From Rhynchopus euleeides (lineage: Eukaryota; Euglenozoa; Diplonemea; Diplonemida; Diplonemidae), in contig OY723293.1 of the NCBI GenBank assembly GCA_963210315.1, forward strand, positions 806,001 through 870,000: DNA of 64,000 nt, read 5' to 3'. The translations under genes and the position numbers were made by a program. This document shows, piece after piece, positions 39,745-51,182 of the stretch. The notes under the pieces were generated by a model that was given only the letters and a program-made list of their open reading frames with translations, made no database searches and was not told where the DNA came from. Position 1 is the first letter of the stretch. Every line of letters starts with the position of its first letter.

Positions 39745-41085
39745 GGCCAAAATGACCCCACCGCGATCCGCACAGATCCCAAATATTCAGAGGAACAGGG
39801 TTTTGAAAAACCTGTAAGTGGGGTCCCGCTGGGTGGGTGGTGTGGGTGGGCTGATTTCTGGCCTCCCAGTCACATCCTCCCTTCAGAAGTCCCTGAACCA
39901 GACCCACATTTCATGGGTGAAACTTGGCACGCACACCACCAAAATGACCCCACTACGATCCGCACGGAGCTCAAATAATGCAATAACGCCAGTCATGTGC
40001 GGCGATGCGATCAGTTTTGAGCCCCCCAAACAGGTGCCTCAGTAGCGCGTTTTTTTTGTATCCGATTTCGGTCACCAGCCCCCCGGACCCCCAGATTTAG
40101 GAAAAGCCCTGCGTCCCAGGCCCTGGGGTAAGGATTTTTGGTAGTTCACGGATTTCCTCCGGGGGGGGGGGGGGGGGGGGGGGGGGGGCTCCCCGCGGGC
40201 TGAGGTCAGGCTGGCGACCCAGGTTTTCAGGGTGACACCAGGATTTCCTCGAAATTTTGGGTGACCCCCCACCCCCTGGTCGGGCACCCTACCAGGGGGG
40301 GGGGGGGTCACGAGGGGGGGTATGGGGGGGGGGGGGGGGGGGGGGGGGGTCCCACTGGGTGGGTAGGTGGGTGTGGGCTGACTGCCTCCCAGCCACGCTG
40401 ACCAGCCCCTGAACCAGACCCGTGTTTCATGGGTGAAATTTGGCTCGCACACCACCAAAGTGACCCCACTGTGATCCGCACAAATTCCAAACGTTCAAAA
40501 GAAAGGGGTTTTGGAACACCCGCGGAGGGGGTCCCGCTGGGTGGGTGGGCTGGCTGACTCTCGGCCGTGTGGCTACCTCAGTCACTTTCTCTTCGGACCA
40601 GCCCCTGAACCAGAGGCACATTTCATGGACGATGTTTGCCACATAGACCTATAAAATGACCCCACTACGATCCGCAAAAGTTTCAAACGTTCAAAAGAAC
40701 GGGGTTTTGGAACACCCGAGGAGGGGGTCCCGCTGGGTGGGTGGCTGGGTGGGGTGGCATGGTGTGTTACTCCCAGTCACCTTCACCCATGACCAGCCCC
40801 TGAACCAGAGCCACATGGACAAAGTTTGTCACCTAGACCTACAAAGTGACCCCACTACGATGCGCACAGATTCCAAATATTCAAAAGAAGGGGGTTTCGG
40901 AACACCCGAGGAGGGGGTCCCGCTGGGTGGGTGGGCTGGCTGACTCTCGGCCTCCCAGTCACAGTTTCCTATGACCAGCCCCTGAACTAGACCCACATTT
41001 CATGGGTGAAGCTTGGCACCTAGACCCACAGTGTGACCCCACTACGATCCGCACAGAGCCCAAAGAGTGCAATGGAAGGGGTCAA
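39745..41085 (+). repeat. Satellite-like array, monomer about 190-196 bp
   Basis: Monomers opening with tgaccccactacgatccgca start at 39753, 39945, 40461, 40657, 40847 and 41034. Each contains ttcaaaagaa...ggggttttggaacacc, ggggtcccgctgggtgggtg and ccagcccctgaaccagaccc. The array is broken at about 40000-40350 by diverged text and two very long G runs. Single diverged openings of the monomer occur at 4213, 5040 and 31188. Confidence 0.9.
40161..40188 (+). repeat. Uninterrupted run of 28 G
   Basis: Together with a 26-G run at 40324-40349, these are the longest homopolymers in the window. Both lie in the disrupted part of the satellite array. Exact lengths may be unreliable because such runs are hard to sequence. 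Confidence 0.8.
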
Positions 41086-41329
41086 TCGCGATTCCGCGAG
41101 TCGAAGACTCCGCACTTTTGGGTCACTTTCAGGTGATGTCAGGTCACTGGAGTGACTGCAGATAGCCCATTTTCAGGGTGGGAGCCCTACTCGTACGTCA
41201 CCTAGATTCAGCCCAAACCTGTGCACCCAGGGTGCACGGTCGCCGGGAGCGCGTGGGCACCCGGAAACAGGTCGCATTTGCGCGCGCTGCCTGCACCCTG
41301 CACGCCAGCCCCCCCCCCCCCCCCCCTAG

Positions 41330-41783
41330 GGCAGTGGTGGCAGCGTACGGCCGTACGGTACGCGTACGCGTACGCGTACGCCGTACGCACTTTCTGAAAA
41401 TCGCGCTGCGTACGCGTACGCAGATTTTGCGTACGGCTGGTATTCCAGGTCTCTCAGCACACAGTAGGCCACCCAGCGGGTGGCTGGGCCCTGGCCTTTG
41501 ATCTTGCCTTTCACAGATGGTTCCTTGCCGCGCACGTGGCGAATAACTCGCAACACCTGCAAGTACACCCGCAATCATACTGCAAAAGGTACCACTTCCG
41601 ACTGGAAGGCTCGAAGGCTGCCCCTGGTACACCTGAGTTCGACTGTTGGATTTGGTGTGCGGCCATGGCCGTCTCCTGTGCTCCATAGACTGCCGTACGC
41701 AGCGCCGTACGCGTACGCGTACGCGTACGCCGTACGCACTTTTTGAAAATCACGCTGCGTACGCGTACGCAGCCACCACTGCC
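41330..41783. mobile_element. 454-bp foldback element with CGTACG-iterated ends
   Basis: Termini GGCAGTGGTGGC and, reversed, GGCAGTGGTGGC are followed on both sides by arrays of CGTACG/GCGTACGC (41339-41415 and 41690-41770). CTAG flanks both ends (41326-41329 and 41784-41787). If only TA is duplicated, the termini start GGGCAGTGG. There is no gene inside. Confidence 0.8.
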
Positions 41784-41787
41784 CTAG

Positions 41788-43358
41788 GCATACAGTGCAA
41801 ACGATAATTATTATCGTATTCCCATTATCGTATATTATCGTATACGATAATATACGATAATGGTGCGATAATTTTTTGAGATTTTCGGAAAACCAGAAAT
41901 CAGCCCAGAGCACATTGAAAAAGTGGTAAAAGTGGAGCCGGAAGCTGCCATTTTTGCTTCTTTGAATTATTGGTGACGGGGGGCTTCACTCAGAAGTGTA
42001 GAATGTCCCTCACAAATGGGTAGCAGAGACACAACACACATAGTGCCATGACATGCACATCACTATGTCTGTCTGAAGAAGTTTCAGGCACAGTGGGGCG
42101 GAGAGGACTCTGGGGATTGGGCAGTGGCCGTTCCACATGCCCTTCCCCTCGTGACTTACACCCTGTCGCCACCCCACTTCATGGAAAACATGACTACGCA
42201 GCAACAGGGTCATACTTGCGGCGGTATGCAACCACCAGTACAGCCTGTTGCGGGTTCGCAAAGCCGACTGGTACGCTGCCTTGCCGTCGGGACCCAGATA
42301 CTGAGGACACCCCTGTGAGAACACTGAGGGAAGACGTTGGGCTAGCCTAGTTGAAGCAGGTGTCGGGGTGACCGAGACAGAGCACCCTGCCCAGAACATG
42401 AACAAGAAAGACTGTTCGACTGATGGGGAAGAACCTGATAGGCAGGTGTGGTCTTCGGTGCAATGTTTGGAGAGATCAGGAGATTTCTCTTCAAGGCTAC
42501 CACTTATGTTGGACTTGGCCTTCGCTCCCGTGAGCAGTGAAAAAGTGAGGAACACCGTTCTTCCCCTCTGACTGACGACCAGTGATGACATAGCGAAGGA
42601 CCTTGAATGGGGTTTGAACCCGAGAGAGGCAATACTCAACCAAAGGTATTCTTCAGGACCTGGCACGGAACGGGCGATACGAACGCTCCCACCGTGCGCA
42701 CGGACCTGTCTGCAACTCTACAAGGAACCACGGGGTGGCGCGCGCACATCACCTCGGAGGCCTCAAGGAGCCTGCCTGACCTGCACGACTCCGCTGCGCT
42801 ACAAGGCGGAGCTCGGGCGCCATCCTCACCGACAGCAAGGCAAGGGGTGATGATCATCTGGAGACACCTGAGCCCATGCAGGATTGGAGAGACGCGATCC
42901 ACCTGAGGGAGACCACCATCCACCTCCTTCGGACAGACCACACAGCCTTGTCGATGACCACAGCAGCCGGACACAGACCAGTACGCGTACCCTGCCTGCA
43001 GCACCGGACCCCACAGGCTCATCTTACCCTTCCTGGGGCTGGGAGAATGGTAGTGATCTCTATTTTGTGGCTGATTGTGGCCCTTGGCGGGGTTTGGTGG
43101 CGTTTGGCGGTGGTAAACTGGAGATTTCGGTGATTGGTTTCGGGCAAAATCAGGTGGGTATCGCATACGATAATGGGATTATCGTATGTTATCGCATACG
43201 ATAATAATTATCGTATCCGGTCGTATACGATAATGGGATTATCGCATCATACGATAATGGATTATCGTATGCGATAATAAATTATCGTATGCGATAATTT
43301 TCCGAAAATTATCGTATCTGGTATATGTGCGATAATAATTATCGTTTGCACTGTATGC
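41788..43358. mobile_element. 1.57-kb element with CGATAATTATCG-iterated ends
   Basis: Perfect inverted termini GCATACAGTGCAAACGATAA on the left and the mirror on the right (43327-43358), each followed by arrays of the palindrome cgataattatcg or ttatcgtatacgataa. CTAG flanks both sides; the left CTAG is shared with the preceding element. The interior (about 41890-43150) has only weak frames such as 42010-42666, with no recognisable protein. Confidence 0.85.
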
Positions 43359-43362
43359 CTAG

Positions 43363-44505
43363 GGGGGGCTAAAACCGGGAGTAAACCCAAATTTTCAACT
43401 TCGCCGCAGAGAGGCCCCCAAGGGCACCAAAAGGCCAGAAACACCCCATATCACCCCGGAAACCCGGTATCTGCCCGAAATAGGCCCAAATTCCGCCCGG
43501 AAAGCTCATTTTTTGCGTCTCCAATTTTTTGGCACAGATGTGGTACCGGTGCTGTGCCAGTTTACAGCGGCTGCTTGCAACATACAGCCCGAAACCTGTG
43601 GTCGAAGCAACCGAATGGTTCATCGGTCAAGCTCTACTTGATGACGCTGATCGATGTAACATCACCATGTACCGAGGGGCGACAAGCAGCACCGCGAGGT
43701 GGGGGTAGAGGCCAAAGTGCACTCGTGTTTGCACTGAGAAGGTTGGTATCCCTTGTAGATTGAGGTTCCGGAGATGATAGGCACGCACTATGGGCGGAAG
43801 CAGGACGCTGCTCAGAGGGTTTGTCCGTTCCGACGCCATTCAGAGGTGGCAATAACTCAGCGACCTCGATATCCCCCAAAGTGGGCAATTGATGCCCTGC
43901 TCTCATTGAGAGTAATCAACTAGCGGCCCTTGCCATTCTAATGGGGCGGCTATGCCCTCAAATAATTGAAGGCAAATGACAGGGAACCTGCTGGTGAGCT
44001 GAGCGCCACTCGGATCGAGAGCGTTTTCCTTCTCGAAGATAAGCTCGTCTCCCTCCTCCGGGAGATGCACCGGGGTGGCTGGCGCAGTTCATGTCGTGCC
44101 AGCCAGCATTGGGGTACGTGAAAAATGTACGGTGGCACGCCAACCACGATAAACCCACCTTGCCGATCTTACAAACTGTGAAGGGGGCGGAACACTATCG
44201 AAGTGGCTCAATCATGACTACATTGATGCAATGGTGACATATGACGTCAAGCCGCAGTGCCTGCAGAAAGGAGTGCCCGCCGGCTGTTTTTCTCGGGCCA
44301 TTCAGGTACCGCATCTGGTACCACATCTGTGCCAAGTGAAAAAAATCGCGTTTCTGGGCCTCTCTGGGCCACACAGGTCACCAAAACCCCCCAGAAACAC
44401 GTTTCTGGACTGGTTTGGGTCGGTTTGTAGCATTGATTTCATGTTTAGGGATGCTCCCTGAAAAAGTGGGGTTTACTCCCGTTTTTTGGGTTGAATTAGC
44501 CCCCC
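43363..44505. mobile_element. 1.14-kb element with GGGGGGCTAA ends
   Basis: Left end GGGGGGCTAAAACCGGGAGT and right end, reversed, GGGGGGCTAATTCAACCC. Further in, both carry GGGAGTAAACCC and, about 170 bp in, ttggcacagatgtggtacc (43529-43550 and 44315-44340 in reverse). The flanks are ctag on the left and ctac on the right, so TA or CTA is the shared target. It directly follows the CGATAATTATCG element. No gene was recognised inside. Confidence 0.65.
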
Positions 44506-44869
44506 CTACCCCCCCCCCCCCCGACGTTCACGACCCCCCAGAAAATTACCCCAGCCCCTGGCCCGTCCCCCCACGTTGTGCGCTCACTTTTCTGCACTTG
44601 AGGGAGCGAAGGCCCCAATCCGCGAACTGGAGGAATATCCGTTCCTTCACTTGTCTCGGTTACGGTGCAGTGCGTGGGAAGTGCAGCAGAACAGGGGCAC
44701 CAGGAAGGAAAGGTTGGAAAATGCTGTACAACAGTGGATCAGGAACAGCCACAACATTTCAAACTGGCCGTGCGAATCCAGGTGAACATGAAGCGCGTCC
44801 CATCCCAATTTTGACATATTCCCGACACGCATTTGGGAGATTGGTCCTTTTTTTTTTCTTTTTTTTTTA

Positions 44870-44949
44870 ACTTCGTTCCCGTCCCCCCACGTTGTGCGCT
44901 ACGTCGTTGTAGCGTTGGCTCACTCGTGTGCTTCTTTCCGGGGTCGGGT
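44870..44949 (+). repeat. Dispersed repeat RepC
   Basis: acttcgttcccgtcccccca, cgttgtgcgctacgtcgttg and tagcgttggctcactcgtgt run in order, near-identical to 47224-47305. Confidence 0.8.
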
Positions 44950-47223
44950 CAGGGATAGTGCCCTGTGTGGTGCCGTTTTTCCCCGCAGAGCGGGTGGGTT
45001 GCCGTGCGTCGACACGGAGACACCTCCCCATTAAAAGCCAAAGTTTTTGTGTTGAGACGTCTTCACCTGATATGGCAAAGGTCCTGTTCGTTGGTTTCCC
45101 CCTGGTCTGTCGCGCCCATCAGGGTGCGTGGACAGGGCCCGTACTTTGTTTTCATTCGTGTTCTGTGATTTGTGACCAACCCGCCCCTTGCCCCGCCCGG
45201 TTGAGGTCCCTACCCCTTCCCCCGTTTCGTCAGTAGCTCCGTCTCGGTCTCGTGGAGCAGGCTCCTTTCTTGGCAACCAGCCAGCTGGATGGCCACACGG
45301 CAGGTGATACACCGTTGAGAAACACCACTCTTTGGTATTCGCTATTCAGCTTGCGTTCAGGGTAGTGATGTTGAAGGGATACCCCCAACCGCTGTGCCGA
45401 GAACTGCAGCCAAACACTCAATTACAGTCTACCTTCACCTCCAGCTGCAGAGGTAGAAAGACATGTCGTGTGGTGTACTGCCCAAGCGCCACCTGCTCAC
45501 CTCAGAGCCATTCACAATTCAGTGCCAGTAACAACTCCATGGCTAGACAAGTGTCAGCACCACACATACTCGGCTTTGACGTTTACACGAAGAGAAACCA
45601 CGTTAGTGGCGGTGCCCAATTGACACCAATCGCACTCCGTCCCCTGCGTGGATGATCAACGTTGAACAGATGATTGTGTTGGTTTCAAGGACCAAAGGTC
45701 CGACAGGCGAGGGAAGCCAACTCCGGCATGCAGTACTGTTGAGAGCGGTATAGTTTATTCGGTTCTTTTTCTGTTTTTGGGCTGGCCCCACAGCCTTTTG
45801 ACAAAACGACAAAGGCATGAACAGCTTGGGGACTAAGCACATAAACCGGATACAGCGTGGCTCTTCGGCCCAGGCACATGGCAAGGATGTAGCCAAGACA
45901 ACCAAGGCTGTGCGATGGTCAGAATTTAGAGGATGAAAGTGGACAGCATGGGCGAAACCCTGTGTGTGGTTCACCATCTGCTGCTGTACGGGATTCGGGA
46001 AGGTTGAAAGGGCCAACTCCGCAAGGAACTAAGCCCTCAACTCACAGAAGAAAGTGTCACGTCACTTCCTCTGCAGTTTTACTTCCGTTTCCTTTGGTGC
46101 GTCCACACTCAAACGCCCTGCTGGACGTCTGGCTGTCGAGTGAGGGGCACAACAACACGAACAGCACATAACACTTTCTCCCCCACATCGAAGCGTGCTG
46201 GAAAAACAACAGAGAGGGCTGGGCAGGGGAGGGCGATTGAAACTCTCGGTGCAGCTGAGTCAGATAGAGACAGCTGCGCTGGTGCAAATCAGTGGCAGAA
46301 TGAAGAAGATCCGAAGTATGTTCTTCGATGGAGGTACAGTAGGGTGCTCCGCAGAATTGAACGATTTGAACAACTATTTAACCGTGCCTCTATTGCAGGG
46401 GCCGCTGAATTCCGCTCGTCTGCATCACTGCGTTGTGAGCGCAGCATAGTAACGGGTGGGGGGTCGGGGGGAATATCCTCCACGACGCAGCAGTCCGACT
46501 AGTTGTCCCACTAATCGGATTCAACGTCGGACCCCGACTCGTAGGCAGACCAGTCCAGCCCCCTGCAATCACAGTGAAAAAAAAAAGGGGGTCGTGCCTA
46601 GATCCCATCAACGCCAGGATAACGCTAGGATGTGGATAAAAACCACATCGGGCAAACCTTTCAAAAGGAGCCAAAAAAATATGGCCCGAATAAACCCCAC
46701 ACACCTCCTTCCCTGCGGGGGGGGTGGTGCTGCCAATAGATATAATGCGCGGCGCTGACCCCCTTTCACTCAAGATCCAGGGGGGTGGATGGATGAACGG
46801 TTGATTTGGAAGGGCTGGTGAGGGGAAGGATTCAGAAAGCAGAAAAAAATATCGCGGGAGAGGGGGGGAGGGTACAGCTTATGGCGCACGACACATGTGA
46901 TAGTCAGGTCTTCGGAGTCAGATATTGGACTGTATTCGGGGTTCGGGCCGGCGACTGCGTCGTGTGGCAATGTTGGGAAGGAGGGGAGCAGTGGATACTA
47001 TCTGAAGAAGCTTCACAAAGAAGCACGGCAACGCGATCACGAAATATTCCTTCCAGTCCGGGGTGTGGTGGTTGGGAGGGTTGGGGTCATGACAAACAGA
47101 GTTCAAATATATTTTTTTGCGCTGGCTCTCGACTTTTCACACCAAATTTTAAGATTTTAAGATGGGGGGGGGGGGGGGATCCCTCCCTCCTCTCGCTTGA
47201 GAAGAGGGTGGGATTATTTTTTT

Positions 47224-47305
47224 AACTTCGTTCCCGTCCCCCCACGTTGTGCGCTACGTCGTTGTAGCGTTGGCTCACTCGTGTGCTTCTTTCCGGGGTC
47301 GGATT
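47224..47305 (+). repeat. Dispersed repeat RepC
   Basis: Almost identical to 44870-44949 through ttctttccggggtcgg, after which the two copies diverge. The sharp right edge may be the element boundary. Confidence 0.8.
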
Positions 47306-47991
47306 ATTGTTTTGGCAGAACTGAATGACACCCTTTCCGCGCACAATAGATGCACGGAGAAGAGTTCCTCTCACAGAATCGAACCCACGAGACCCGTCCT
47401 CCTCAAGCAACAAGGCCCAGGGGGGGCAAGTTGAGAGTGGCTCTTTGCGGATCTCGTATTGAACCCCGCCTCCAGCCATCCTTGCTTCGGAAGCAACACT
47501 CTGTCGGTGTGAGGACCGCGTGGCATGGAAAGGTGTATGGGCCAGAGTATAATTTATGCCCAAGGAAGCACTCCGTTCCTTCCCATCTTCTCATTACTGT
47601 GAGACTCGAGTTCATTCCACTCTTTGCTTTTTTTCATGGCATCAACAAAAGAAAAGAATAACCGGAAGTTTGGTGTTGTATCGAAAGCATCAGCGGTTGC
47701 GCAAGTTTCTGAGCTGCTTCTGATCCACCTTTGGGGGAGGATTTGAGATCACACCAGATGATCCCACTTCGTGCGCAAAGTTGATGGTGGTATGGCCGAA
47801 CCACACTGTCCACATGTGTGGCCACATGTGCTGGCCTGAGAAGAGAGTGTGGGGGGCAAGGGAGTGTAATGTATGACGCTCTACCCGCTCTAACCTCAGC
47901 AACACAGAGCCCCATGGAAAAAAATCATAGGGAGGAACACATCCACTCCACACTGCGCTGAACTGCGTTTTTATTTTATTTTGCTGGCGAT

Positions 47992-48100
47992 GGGGGCCCT
48001 CGCTACCAAGTGTGACTGAGTGAGAAAAAGTGAGAAGTCAGCCATGTTTGGCTGAACACTGACGACTCGTGACTCACAGTGACTCGTAGCGAGGACCCCC
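47992..48100 (+). mobile_element. 109-bp MITE, second complete copy
   Basis: Same sequence as 32632-32740 in the opposite orientation, with one terminal change (gaggaccccc for gagggccccc) and one internal change in the gtcag...ctgac hairpin. The trinucleotide gat flanks both ends. Confidence 0.85.
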
Positions 48101-49094
48101 GATGACAAAAAAACAATTGCCAATGCCAAGAAGTCCGGGTTTGGGATTTTGTGCGCACGAGCGGGAAAAAGAATACACCTTTCGCTTTCGGAGAGACACC
48201 CTGTCCAGCAACTGTGTGAGAGTTCCGGGCTACTTTTTTTGTTTGTGTTGAGCGCACACTTCCCGTCTCAAAGGCTGTGTTGAGGCGCCCTGTGAAGTGG
48301 CACGAAAAAAGGGTGATAACTCCCTCCAAGCTCCAGCTGTACGATTTTCCTTCGTTACTTCACGACTTCGCTGCGCTTTGTCGCTTCGTAACGAGTGAAA
48401 AAGAAGACGCGCAAGATTTTTGTTCTCATTACAAGCAAAACATGGAAATCGGGAACGCCGTGGAATCCGGGAGAAGGGAAGTGGGGAGACTCCGATCCCT
48501 GTGCACATCCTGCCGATCTGAGGCTGCTTGGTGGGGCTAGCTCAACAGCAAACGGGGAGGGGGGGGTAGTGAAGTTGAAGCAGAGGGAAGCACGACAATC
48601 TCCCGCCACTCGTTATGCAGGAATCGAGGCTAATGGGGAGGGGGGGGAGGGGGCAACTCCCCACCGCTTCTGGCTTGACGGGAAAGATTTTTTTGTCATT
48701 TTTTTCCTCCAGAGACAGTGGGGAGGGGAGGAGGGGGGGCGGGGGGTGGGGCATTAAGTAGAGGTAGAAGGAATCACAAGGATGATCTCCCCAGGCCTGT
48801 CGCTAACTTTTCGATTTCGGAGATTTGGTGGGTTGACGCTCCTGTTTGGGGGGGGGGGGGTCAGGGGGGAAAACGCTAGGGGTCAATTTTTCTCGCGCGG
48901 CTCGTGTTATTACTTAACTTTCCCGTCGGTGGACCGCTAGATGGGCACGGTGTGAGGCGCTGGGTTCCTTCCGCAGTTCCTCTCCCGCTCGCGCCATCCT
49001 CGGGTGCCGGAGGAAACCAAAAAATGGCTTTCGGGACCATGATTCGACGCTACCCCCTGATATGCCACGGCCGTCGAAGCGCAAGGACTTGGTT
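48101..49094. other. Non-coding stretch with RepB-like fragments
   Basis: RepB-like text occurs at 48565-48622 (gtagtgaagttgaagcag ... cactcgttatgcagg) and 48755-48790. G runs are present at 48555 and 48849. No gene was recognised. Confidence 0.55.
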
Positions 49095-49345
49095 GCTAGC
49101 CGGGCACACGCTACATGGGGGGTCTGGGGGGCAGAGCCCCCAGCCACTGGAGGCCGCGGTAGTGAACATCTGTCCATTGTGGGCGACAGATTCTGTGTGA
49201 GTTGGCTGGGTCCTCCTGAGGCTACTGGAGGTTGGATTACCTGACCTGATGGGAATCGAATGACTTGAGTACGAGACATACGCCACAGGGGGGCCTGGGG
49301 GGCGGAGCCCCCCAGCCGCCGGAGGCCACGGTAGTGAGCATGTGT
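49095..49345 (+). repeat. Paired-hairpin repeat RepD, copy D
   Basis: Two modules at about 49117-49170 and 49288-49337 in the same orientation as copy A. They are separated by text shared with A and C (gattctgtgtgagttggctg and gaatgacttgagtacgagac). It lacks the outer 250 bp of A and C. Confidence 0.85.
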
Positions 49346-49365
49346 TCCTGCAAAACCATCCACGA

Positions 49366-49556
49366 CGTCGACCGTCGACCCAGTGAAAGTGGGTTGACTC
49401 TTGGTCGAGGCTTGGAGTGTAACCGGGTCTTCATTACACTGGGGTGACGCTTGGTCGAGGCTTGGTTCGCGTCAACCCAGTGGAACTGGGTTGACGCTGG
49501 GTCGACGCTTTTTTATGGGGGGGGGAAACCCAAAATCACTAGGTCGACGGTCGACG
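49366..49556. repeat. GTCGAC-rich foldback segment
   Basis: Begins cgtcgaccgtcgacccagtg and ends cactaggtcgacggtcgacg, its near mirror. Internal units gttgacgcttggtcgaggct repeat, and gtcaacccagtggaactgggttgac contains an 11-bp stem. It resembles the palindrome-rich ends of the larger elements. Confidence 0.7.
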
Positions 49557-49607
49557 CTTAGCGACATACCTGTGATCTCCCTTCACTCATTGGGGGGGGG
49601 GGGTAGG

Positions 49608-50947
49608 GGTGGGTATACCCCCCCCTATACGCGTGAGAAAATAACATTTTTCGGGAACACCAAAAAGTACCTCAGAAAGCCATGTAAAGGGTGCCAATGT
49701 GCCCAGATCGTCCCAAAAGTGTTTTGTGGTGGAGATTTCACCACCAGATCAACCTCAGTGCTGATATTTTGGCATTCTAAAAAATTTGCCCATCGGTGGT
49801 TCCTACGGTGCCCCCCGGGTAGGCACTGCACACTCACTCACACCCCTTCACATGGCTAGTGCCACCCCACAAGCCTGTTACCAAGAAAATATCACCCTCG
49901 GGAACCAGCTCGCGCAGACTGTAGAACGAGGCTACTCCCGCATGCCAGATTCTATAGCAATCGACACTCTTCTCCATGACGACATGCTGCCTGTGTTGAG
50001 CGCCGCACTGTGCACAGTTGAACTCAGTCACTTCTGAAACTCATCTTCGCGAAGAACTGGGCGCTCCTGGTGAGATATTAGCAGCTGAGGCGCAATCATT
50101 TCGATAGACTCAAGGCACGCCTCCAAACCCTCACGAAATTCAAAGTCCAAACACCTGCCTGCCAGCATGGGAACCAATGCCTGGCTGCGCACACTGCAGC
50201 ACTGTCAACAGCAGGAATGCACAGACACGCAGCAGGTGAACTGAGTTACTATGCACAAATTTGCTGAATTCGAAGCAAATGACGAGGAGGCTTTTGCAAA
50301 CCACCCGAATCGATGGAAGTCATTCCTGTGACACCTGGCTCTGTTGAGGGGCGTGATGGACGAATTGCCCATCAGGCGAGGCACAGGCGCGCCCTGAAGC
50401 GCAATCGTATTGACGAGCTTCGGGTGCTCTGTGAAAGAAATATACTGGCTGTGAATACCGACAGCCATCTGATTTTTCAGCAGGGCTCCACGCAGGATAA
50501 CAAGACCATACAGGCCCATACCTGTCGGGATATGCACATCGAGATCAATCCATACAGGCAATCTGTGCCTATCCAGGCCTGTACAGGCCAAGGCACGCCT
50601 ATACGTGCATGTAATTCGCGCAAAAATCAGTGGGACAGGGGCACAATCGTCGAAACTCGTGTCCGGGCAATTTCCGACACCCCCTTCACCACGCCTACCC
50701 GTATTGTGCCAGCAAAAGGGCGTGTCCAGCAAACAGAGGTGGGCCTACGGTACCACCAGGAACCACCGGTGGGCAAATTTTCCGGAACCCCAAAAAAACA
50801 CCCCATAAGGCCCCACAAATGGTGTTGGTGGCCTCAGGATATCATTCTGGCACCCTTTGGGGTCGGTGCGTGTGTCAGGTAGGGGCTGAGAGGTGTTTAG
50901 AGCGTGTCCTGAAAATACCCATTTTCTCACAGGGGTATACCCACCCC
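49608..50947. mobile_element. 1.34-kb inverted-repeat element
   Basis: The termini are GGGTGGGTATACCCC and its mirror, then tgagaaaat on both sides. About 200 bp in, aaatttgcccatcggtggtt on the left matches aaatttgcccaccggtggtt on the right in reverse. tag flanks both ends (49605-49607 and 50948-50950). No transposase frame was recognised. Confidence 0.7.
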
Positions 50948-51182
50948 TAGGGGGGGGGGGCGGAGATAACACCTTGCACTGGACACGGTGTTGATATTTT
51001 CAACGGGCCACCTCTCCAGTACGAGGGAGGAAGAGGGGCGGGATGGCCAACCCGTGGCCAGACCGTGCCAGTTGTGACACCCCCTGCATTTCACTTTTCA
51101 AAATCGGGGGGGGGGGGGGGGGGAGGCGTTCTGCGAACCCCAGGCTGTGACCGTCAACAGGAGGCAGACACAAATCGCCAAA

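Larger units (their letters stand above)
44506..47991. other. Gene-poor stretch
   Basis: Two close copies of RepC lie at 44870-44949 and 47224-47305, one GAACGATTT cluster at 46356-46372, and G or C runs at 44508, 47163 and elsewhere. No coding signal was recognised. Confidence 0.55.

Noticed and set aside
41198..41686. 162-codon minus-strand frame with repeated Arg-Thr-Arg/Tyr text
   Set aside because: It is the translation of the CGTACG array in a non-coding inverted-repeat element.
42010..42666. 218-codon frame inside the CGATAATTATCG element
   Set aside because: No conserved motif, mixed composition and no counterpart elsewhere in the window. Not enough to call a transposase.
47383..47400. 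Possible tRNA T-loop (aatcgaacccac)
   Set aside because: No matching acceptor, D or anticodon arms could be drawn around it.
50205..50732. 175-codon minus-strand frame inside the 49.6-50.9 kb element
   Set aside because: No recognisable motif and no match to the E2/E3 proteins. Treated as chance.
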